The position numbers and the translations under genes are program-made. Positions 57,272 to 64,000 of a stretch of 64,000 nucleotides of DNA are shown here, piece by piece; within the stretch, counting starts at the first letter, position 1, and every line of letters starts with the position of its first letter. The DNA is taken from the NCBI GenBank assembly GCA_016202815.1, contig JACQNZ010000006.1, positions 54,561-118,560 on the forward strand, written 5' to 3'. The notes under the pieces are model-generated. The model was not told the origin of the DNA and did not search any database. It was given only the letters and a program-made list of their open reading frames with translations. The DNA comes from Candidatus Aenigmatarchaeota archaeon (GTDB taxonomy: Archaea > Aenigmatarchaeota > Aenigmatarchaeia > JACPZZ01).

Positions 57272-57437
57272 GGGTGGCAGGCAGCGTCTTAAGTTTCGCA
57301 GGATCGTGATCGACTGAAACATATCCAAGATATGTTTCTGGTTGCTTATCATCCAACTACAGCTTAAATCGCGGGAAGTCTTAATTACCGTGTTCGAGAT
57401 GGGTACGGATGTTTCCCTTCCGCTTTGACCGCCAGCC
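57272..57437 (-). rRNA. rrf: 5S rRNA with an about 40-nt extra hairpin
   Basis: GGCGGTCAAAGCGGAAGGGAAACATCCGTACCCATCTCGAACACGGTAATTAAGAC...; insert GAAACATATCttgGATATGTTTC; ends approximate. Confidence 0.85.
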
Positions 57438-57693
57438 GAACCATATTATAATGTATTGTATATTTAAGGCTTTCGGCGGGTGTCGATTTGTTGAAGCGGC
57501 CGATTTTAACCGGATTTGGTGAGCAAGTCTCAAGATCAACCGGTTTTGCCCGGGTTAAATCCAATCCAACCCTTTTAATTGTTCTGATAAGTCCGCTCAT
57601 AAGCTGTCAATAACCCTGTCCCGCGCAAAATCCTCTCCCATCAGACATTTTACAAGACCATAAAAATCATGTTAATCAAACTGGGATATGCCG

Positions 57694-60600
57694 TTAGAAA
57701 GTTTTCATGATTAATCGTCCAAGGCTTCTACCAACCAGCAAAAACCTGGTTTTCGTTCCCGTTTTTCCTTTGTTATCCCGTCCGCTTTTATTGTATATGA
57801 TAACCGCAGCAAACACAAAAATCGCAGCAATCTCCAGCCCGGCAGGCACTGAACTCACGGCTATCGCAGCGCTTATTTCCGATGTCGCGACGTCAGCGGC
57901 TTTCAACGGGTCTTTGTTCTGCACAACAATATTTTGTATTATCTGGATATCCGTAACTGCTAACGACGTCAACTCAACTTTAACGGCTTTTTCTTCGCCG
58001 TTGCCCAGCGTGACCTGGGTGGGTGTTATGTCAACGAAAACTTTCGGATCCGGGTTCGACAACGAAATGGTGTAAGTTCTCGCAAAATCGTCCCTGTTTT
58101 TCAATATTAAGTTTACAGCGTATGGCTCGCCCAATGAAAGTATCGCGGCCGTTTTTGAAGGCGTTACTTTTATGCAGACCGGGCCGTCGCATCCTCTTAC
58201 TGTAAACGTGCTTGCGATTGGCGTCGTCTGATATCCGGTCTTTGCGCACGAGACCTCGTAACCGTAATTTCCCGATACCGACGGGGCTGTAAACGAAAGC
58301 GTATAATAACCGTTGTTCAAATCAGCCAGCGGTGCGCCCACGATACCTTTTGCAGGATCATTGTAATCGCTCGAAGAAATCCAGCACTTGGCGCCGGTTA
58401 TCGCGGCTCCGGTAGAAAGTTTATAATTCGCTGTTATGTTTGCGGTCTGCAGTTTCTCAACAACTGCCGGAACTATGTCGCTTGTCGTTGTTGTCGACAA
58501 AGAAATTTGTACGTCAACGCCATCGCCCTTGACCCCGGCATTATCCGTGCAGCGCGCGCGCATGAAAGTAGTTGCAGGAGATGTTATTATGTGCTGGCCT
58601 GTCCACGTGCCATCGGCTGTTGTCCCTGCTGTGAGCGCCATGTCATCAGCCTTCGCGCCGTTGACAAATAAGTCGCACGACGAAATCGTCCTGCCAGCCG
58701 CGGCTTTAACATTCGCAGAGTAATCCTGTTGTAAGTTCAAAGTTGCCAGCGTAGGCGCTATTGTCGAGATGCCCGGCGCTGTCTCATCTATGGACCATTG
58801 CCCTGAATCACCGGTCGGCGACCACGGATCTATATGGTCGTCAGCGCGCACACGGACAAATAAATTGTCTCCGCTTTTCAGCGTGCTCGGATTCACGCTA
58901 ACGCCGCCAAGCTTGAAATCGCTGACCTTCACATTGCATGTCGCAGAGCCGCCGTCCGGTGCGCCTTCGCAGTCGGTCTGCAAAACATCGCTTGCCGGCG
59001 CTCCGTTCTTGTACAATGTCCATTCAAGCTTGTCCAAACCGGATTTCATGTCCCGCGCTGTTGTTGAAAACGCAGCATCTTTTGTAGCCGTGGACAACGT
59101 GGTCCCGGACGCCGGAACGAATGATTGCAATTCCGGATGCGCTGCGTCGCATGTTTTTGTGACCGCCGATGAAGTTGCGGAAACAGTCCCCAGCACATCC
59201 GAAACCCGCATCTTTAGTTTGACTTCCTGGTCGCCTGCACATGTAAGGCCGGTTTTCCTGCATTTGTTTGCTGTATTGTCCCATACTGCATCCAGCCACA
59301 TCGCATCGTCAACAGTGTAATCGCAGCTTGTTGTATCGATCCCAGCAGCATCGGTAAGCGCGGCTGTAGATATCGAATAAGTGCCTGATATGTAATTCCC
59401 GTACACGCGTTCTACGGAAAGCGTGTTAATGCCTGCTGGCCCGCTGATGTCAATTGTTATGCCGTCCGACGATGCGGGTGTGCTGAACACTCCTGCGCCG
59501 TTTTTCGCCCTGACTGTGATGTAATATGTATTGCCGCTTAACAATGTCAAACCTGTTATCGAAGCCGAAGTCACAACTCCGACATCAGTGAATGAACGGA
59601 CATCTGTGCCGCCCGACGTTGTCCCGACAGCGTATTGGTAAAGGGCTATGCCCGACTCCGCATCTGCGGACGCCGTCCACGCAGCCGTCAAGGTTGTCAT
59701 TGATTTTGTATACGCGCCGCCGTCCGTAACCGCAACTGTTGAAGGCGGCGTAGTATCAACCTGTATAAGCCTGCTATTGGGAGGTTCTGGATTGCCCACA
59801 TTATCGTTTGTCCTGAACACCAGAGTGTTCGTGCTGGAAATTGTTATCCCTGTTGCCGGGTTGTAATTTGTATCCGGCGTACAGCCAACGCCCAGGCAAT
59901 ATCTCGTTGTCCCGCAGCCGGAATTTTCAGCAGGCGCAACAGGATTGTCAGCGCACAACAAGTGCAATGTCGGCGTTGATGTAAACCATGTCGGCACGGC
60001 CTCTTGTATCGACGTCGTAGGTGCTGCATTGTCGACCCATAGGTTAAACGTTTGCGTCGCGCCCGCCAACCCAAGATTATTTCCATCTTTGGATGTGGCC
60101 TTGAATGCGTGCTTGTTGTTTGAAAGCGAGCCGATCGGCGTATACGTGTTCGTAGTTATCTCCGAAACTGCGCCGCTGTCGATTTGCACGTCATATTTTA
60201 TCCCGCACAGTGATGTGACAGCATTCCATTTGAAATGGGGCGTGTTGTCAGCTTGCCACGCGCCTGTCGGCAGCTCGGCCGCGCCCGCGCCGGAATCAAC
60301 ATAGGCTTTCAGGCCTGAAACGCTCGCAATGCTTGTGCAAATCGTTATCGGATCCTGCGACGTCCCGGTCACGCCATTCTTGTTGACACAGCTAAATGTG
60401 GCGATTTTATCCGCCTCGGCTGCGCTGTCTGTCGGATATGTGTGCTGCTTGTCAGCGGAAGCGAACTTACTCGCACATTCCTCGCCGACATTCCCATCGC
60501 ACGTCTTCGTTATTGGTGGCCCGTGTCCCCAGTCCAACGTGCATGAATTCAACCCGTATGTGTTGTCTATGCCTGACAACGCCGTCGCTATGATTGTTTT

Positions 60601-62139
60601 CGAAGCCTTGAAATCGTTTCCGTTTTCAAGTGTAATGGAAACTTGAGCAGGTACAATATCCTTGCACGATCCGAATGATCCGGACGGGGTCGTGCAATAC
60701 GTACCGTCTATGCACCCGTCGCTAGCTCCGGTTTTTGCTGTTATTGTTTTTCCCTGGCACGCAGACGGAATCGGATTGGGCAACGTCCATGTTCCTGTGC
60801 ATGTTTGCTGCGACGCGCTGGGCGTTGGATTATCGCATGTGATGCTTACCCCGGTCATCTGCCCGCCAGAACCCTGCACATTGCACAAATTGTCTGCAGA
60901 CTTCGCATCGATCTGAACCGTGAATGAAGTCGGACAATTTAAGCCCGTATAAGCCGCGGCCACGTCGATGGCGTTTCCGCCGTTGCACGCAGTCCCGCCC
61001 GTTACGTCGCATGAGTTGAGCTGTTTATTGCAAGCTGCAGCCGGCGCGATCACAACAGAATCAAGTTTGCATGTCGAAACCGTGTAAGCATACGTGTTCG
61101 GTGCCTGCTGGCTGTTTCCCAAATTATCCTTCACTGTAACACGCAACGTGTGCGTGCCGTCCGTTGCTTCCGCGTTTCCGCTGATTATAGTGCGTGTGAG
61201 CGTGCACGCTTCACCGGCAGTTTCGCATGTCCCCGCAACCGCAATCGAAGCTGTTATATCGTTGTAAGCTCCGCCGTTGTTGCTGGCTTCAACCTTTATC
61301 GTAGCCTTGTCCACACCGGCGTATGTGTCAGATAATGAAATACTTATACCATACGGTACGCCCGTGGGATTTGCCGGCCCGTTGAATGTTATCGCAGGCC
61401 CGGTCCAGTCGTTTATCCAGTCAATTTTCTTCGGCCTGTATGAGGTTACAGCATCCGCAACCGTTTGTATATTCTGTTCCAAGTCCTTGCACGCAACATA
61501 TCTTGTCTTTGCGCCCTCGGTTGTTGCATCGTCAACGCTGCACGTGGTTGACGTGCCTGTAGTAGTCGGATATGGGTCGCACTTTGTCCCCTGCAAAATG
61601 TCAAAATCATGGTTCGTCGTATCCCACCTGCAATACATCCAAGTTTCGCCGCTGGTCACGATGTTAGTTTTAGCGTCGTTTACTTTGTCGTAATACGTTG
61701 CCGCCGTGTCTCCGGCCACGGAAGTTATCGTAATCGAAGGCGGCAAGCAGTCGTTTGTTTCCACCTTACCCGACACCCTGTCTATCAATCCGTTGCAGTT
61801 GTTGTCGTAACCGTCGGAACATATCCCGGAAACGTAATAATTGCTTTCAATTTCTGCGTTCACAATCCCTTGTTTTTCCCATCTCCAGTTCCCGTCAACA
61901 GCGCTTCTGTGGCACTGGTATGTTTCCGTCAAACCATCCACGGTACCTCTGGTAGCGCAAAAGTCCGCCACCCCTTTTGGCGTATTCTGATCGCATACCT
62001 CCCACTGATACGCTGACATCGAAAAAGAGGGCAAAACTGTTAGGACAAGAAGGAAAACCAAGGCCGCGGCGTACCCGAAAGCTTTCATACGCATTAAATT
62101 CCGCTTTTTCAATATATATGTATTTTTAAGCTTTCCCAC
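57694..62139 (-). CDS. large surface protein with multiple Ig/fibronectin-like segments and C-terminal TM anchor
   Basis: 1481 aa; N-terminal signal (MKAFGYAAALVFLLVLTVLPSFSMSA); repeated beta-rich modules; C-terminal LEIAAIFVFAAVIIY + basic tail. Confidence 0.8.
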   Translation of the reverse strand: MGKLKNTYILKKRNLMRMKAFGYAAALVFLLVLTVLPSFSMSAYQWEVCDQNTPKGVADFCATRGTVDGLTETYQCHRSAVDGNWRWEKQGIVNAEIESNYYVSGICSDGYDNNCNGLIDRVSGKVETNDCLPPSITITSVAGDTAATYYDKVNDAKTNIVTSGETWMYCRWDTTNHDFDILQGTKCDPYPTTTGTSTTCSVDDATTEGAKTRYVACKDLEQNIQTVADAVTSYRPKKIDWINDWTGPAITFNGPANPTGVPYGISISLSDTYAGVDKATIKVEASNNGGAYNDITASIAVAGTCETAGEACTLTRTIISGNAEATDGTHTLRVTVKDNLGNSQQAPNTYAYTVSTCKLDSVVIAPAAACNKQLNSCDVTGGTACNGGNAIDVAAAYTGLNCPTSFTVQIDAKSADNLCNVQGSGGQMTGVSITCDNPTPSASQQTCTGTWTLPNPIPSACQGKTITAKTGASDGCIDGTYCTTPSGSFGSCKDIVPAQVSITLENGNDFKASKTIIATALSGIDNTYGLNSCTLDWGHGPPITKTCDGNVGEECASKFASADKQHTYPTDSAAEADKIATFSCVNKNGVTGTSQDPITICTSIASVSGLKAYVDSGAGAAELPTGAWQADNTPHFKWNAVTSLCGIKYDVQIDSGAVSEITTNTYTPIGSLSNNKHAFKATSKDGNNLGLAGATQTFNLWVDNAAPTTSIQEAVPTWFTSTPTLHLLCADNPVAPAENSGCGTTRYCLGVGCTPDTNYNPATGITISSTNTLVFRTNDNVGNPEPPNSRLIQVDTTPPSTVAVTDGGAYTKSMTTLTAAWTASADAESGIALYQYAVGTTSGGTDVRSFTDVGVVTSASITGLTLLSGNTYYITVRAKNGAGVFSTPASSDGITIDISGPAGINTLSVERVYGNYISGTYSISTAALTDAAGIDTTSCDYTVDDAMWLDAVWDNTANKCRKTGLTCAGDQEVKLKMRVSDVLGTVSATSSAVTKTCDAAHPELQSFVPASGTTLSTATKDAAFSTTARDMKSGLDKLEWTLYKNGAPASDVLQTDCEGAPDGGSATCNVKVSDFKLGGVSVNPSTLKSGDNLFVRVRADDHIDPWSPTGDSGQWSIDETAPGISTIAPTLATLNLQQDYSANVKAAAGRTISSCDLFVNGAKADDMALTAGTTADGTWTGQHIITSPATTFMRARCTDNAGVKGDGVDVQISLSTTTTSDIVPAVVEKLQTANITANYKLSTGAAITGAKCWISSSDYNDPAKGIVGAPLADLNNGYYTLSFTAPSVSGNYGYEVSCAKTGYQTTPIASTFTVRGCDGPVCIKVTPSKTAAILSLGEPYAVNLILKNRDDFARTYTISLSNPDPKVFVDITPTQVTLGNGEEKAVKVELTSLAVTDIQIIQNIVVQNKDPLKAADVATSEISAAIAVSSVPAGLEIAAIFVFAAVIIYNKSGRDNKGKTGTKTRFLLVGRSLGRLIMKTF

Positions 62140-62151
62140 GTTAGCTGAATT

Positions 62152-63357
62152 ATGATGAACAGAGACCCGCCTTTAACAGGATTGGAAACTGAACTTTTTG
62201 GGCTGCAGCCCCCGTTAAACGCCGGTGAAAAGCCGCGCAAAAAAGGACCAAACGCGAAAAACCTTTTGATCGCAGCGCTTACAGCCGGGGTTGTAGTGTC
62301 GTCAATCACGGGTTGTGCCAGAAACAAGCCTGTTAACACGCCAACACCCACGCCAACACCCACTCCAGCAGGCCGTTCCGCCGATTCATCGCAAAACTCC
62401 GGCCAGACAGTTGTAGACACGTATTACACGCAGGCCCGTTCAGCTATTTTGCAGGACGTTCCGGCTTTAGCCGATCCTGCGTACAAAAGCGCGCTGGATT
62501 ACACAGCCCAGCGCATCGTGGATATGAAGAACGTTTACGGGTTGTCGTTGGATCAGGTTCGCGCGCCGATAACGAAATGGGTTCAGGCGAATGTGGACTG
62601 GGACAAGAAGGGGGAGAGGCTGATTGCGTTTAACGAAAAGGATTTGGATTTTATACCGCTGAACTTGACCACGGAGAATGTAAATTACGATAAAGCCACG
62701 AGGCAGAAAAACCGGGATACGGCAACTCCGGCTAGGATAAACGGCACAAAAATCCCTTACGCCGCAATGCTCTCAGACAACATTGACAGCATAATGGCCG
62801 GTCACGATCAAATATGGGCTGAGCTGCAGAACCCTGCGAAGATGGAAGAATATTTGGATCAGGCGGACATCGTCAATATCTGGTGGGCTGAACAAGAAGC
62901 AGTCGAGTATAAATCAGCTATCAGGCAACACGGAACATTTGCAGACAAAGCGCATTGGGCACTGGTTGGAAAGGCCTATACGAAACCAATGGATAACGAG
63001 GAGTTAACAAGAAATGAACAACCACTAGCCTACGCATTGGCTGTAGGCGGGGATACTCAAATAGCTTATAATTTCACCGTAACACTTTCGACCAACGGAA
63101 GCAGAGGTGACAGGCAATTGGCTATAAGAATTTCCAAACAATTGCAAGATGCCATAAATGCGGATCCGACAACGTATGGACACCCGATAGATTCAAGATA
63201 CTTGCAACCCAATTTGCCAAACAGGGAATCCGTAGATAAAGTTCTGGAAGTAAGCGGTGGAAAGATCGCGATGCCAGTTGTTTATAGAGGAAACGGCTCG
63301 AAAATTACATGGCTAGTTGGTGACGAGCCAACAGCTAGAAAATATAATCTGAATTAA
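62152..63357 (+). CDS. putative lipoprotein with (TP)n linker
   Basis: 401 aa; AALTAGVVVSSITGCARN lipobox-like, then NTPTPTPTPTPAG. Confidence 0.65.
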   Translation: MMNRDPPLTGLETELFGLQPPLNAGEKPRKKGPNAKNLLIAALTAGVVVSSITGCARNKPVNTPTPTPTPTPAGRSADSSQNSGQTVVDTYYTQARSAILQDVPALADPAYKSALDYTAQRIVDMKNVYGLSLDQVRAPITKWVQANVDWDKKGERLIAFNEKDLDFIPLNLTTENVNYDKATRQKNRDTATPARINGTKIPYAAMLSDNIDSIMAGHDQIWAELQNPAKMEEYLDQADIVNIWWAEQEAVEYKSAIRQHGTFADKAHWALVGKAYTKPMDNEELTRNEQPLAYALAVGGDTQIAYNFTVTLSTNGSRGDRQLAIRISKQLQDAINADPTTYGHPIDSRYLQPNLPNRESVDKVLEVSGGKIAMPVVYRGNGSKITWLVGDEPTARKYNLN

Positions 63358-63372
63358 AACTAAATTTTATTT

Positions 63373-64000
63373 CTACGCAACCCTACACAAGTAGGGGTTA
63401 ATCGGATTGCCCGCCGAAAACGATGTTACGCATTTGCCTGTGCCTTCACCCGGACCCGGATTACCCGTAATTGCTACAGATTCTCTGCTGCAACATGAAG
63501 TGGAACAATCTGTGTTGAAAGTGCAAGATGAGAAATACCTACAACTACCGCCTTTTGACGCACCACTGGCCAGATCGCACTTTCCAATTATCAACTGATC
63601 ATTCGGATCCGCAGGGTTATCTACCCAACCTTTAGCCGTGCTACCGGCTGGACAGTCATTTACATTCGGATTCCCGCTTCCTGACGGGTTGTTGTTCACA
63701 ATCGAACACCCGTAGCACTTCTTCAGCGTTGTATCGCAGTACGGCTTCGATGAGTCTTTCGCAGCGCAGAAATTATTATATCCCGCCGCGTTTACGTTGT
63801 CCGAAGGCAGGCACTCGTTGGCGCTGTAAGCTTCCACGTCCTGCGCGCGTTCGCTGTCCGGCGGTGGCGCTCCGTTTGTCGCGACGTTTTGGATCCACGT
63901 AACGCTTTTCTTGTCCGCAGAGATGGACGGGTCGTTGCCGCAATCGTTACCAGCAACGCCCGGGTCGTCGAAGCACGTTCCTGTATTGACGTGTGTGAAA
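63373..64000 (-). CDS. Cys-rich secreted/surface protein (partial, runs off the window end)
   Basis: Frame stays open upstream of the listed start: THVNTGTCFDDPGVAGNDCGNDPSISADKKSVTWIQ...; many Cys (CRYFSSCTFNTDCSTSCCSRES). Confidence 0.7.
   Translation of the reverse strand, partial: FTHVNTGTCFDDPGVAGNDCGNDPSISADKKSVTWIQNVATNGAPPPDSERAQDVEAYSANECLPSDNVNAAGYNNFCAAKDSSKPYCDTTLKKCYGCSIVNNNPSGSGNPNVNDCPAGSTAKGWVDNPADPNDQLIIGKCDLASGASKGGSCRYFSSCTFNTDCSTSCCSRESVAITGNPGPGEGTGKCVTSFSAGNPINPYLCRVA

Noticed and set aside
57385-57600. 71-aa minus ORF
   Set aside because: Overlaps the 5S rRNA gene.
60329-61012. Plus- and minus-strand ORFs inside the 1481-aa surface gene
   Set aside because: Antisense or off-frame shadow ORFs without family motifs.
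1-64000. CRISPR array
   Set aside because: No regularly spaced 25-40 nt direct repeats with unique spacers were seen; the Cas4-like nuclease has no cas neighbours.

Overview
The window looks like part of a small-genome archaeon, DPANN-like in character. This is inferred from the archaeal ribosomal and RNA polymerase gene order, TATA-type promoters, intron-bearing tRNAs and an EF-2 'HIHHGKT' P-loop. Core content, all on the minus strand: (i) the L3-L4-L23-L2-S19-L22-S3-L29-SUI1-Rpp29-S17-L14-L24-S4e-L5-S14-S8-L6-L32e-L19e-L18 superoperon; (ii) rpoH-rpoB''-rpoB'-rpoA'-rpoA''-L30e-NusA-S12-S7-(SemiSWEET)-EF-2, with EF-1A nearby; (iii) tRNA-Ser, tRNA-Lys and tRNA-Asp genes that all contain introns or insertions, plus a 5S rRNA. 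Around these are RadB, a Hel308-like helicase, ScpB, bipartite lipoate ligase, DNA polymerase IV, DEAD helicase, cyclophilin, a CDGSH protein and a MIP18 protein, plus many uncharacterised genes. Main points of interest: (a) a 3.85-12.1 kb accessory island with three tandem paralogs sharing a WNxxGRxERxxxH motif, a metallophosphoesterase, small partners, a divergent PIN-domain protein, a Tat-lipoprotein with HELRH, a transglutaminase-like protein and two further tandem paralogs; (b) short perfect hairpins recurring in operon spacers, tRNA introns, the 5S rRNA and, as a 48-nt in-frame block with stop codons, inside an IS200/IS605-type TnpA gene; (c) a CCHC zinc knuckle placed in frame just after the stop codon of a PD-(D/E)XK nuclease; (d) a dispersed two-copy orphan family; (e) a compact structured-RNA candidate at about 42.08-42.19 kb. 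All calls come from reading the sequence and the supplied ORFs; no database search was run.
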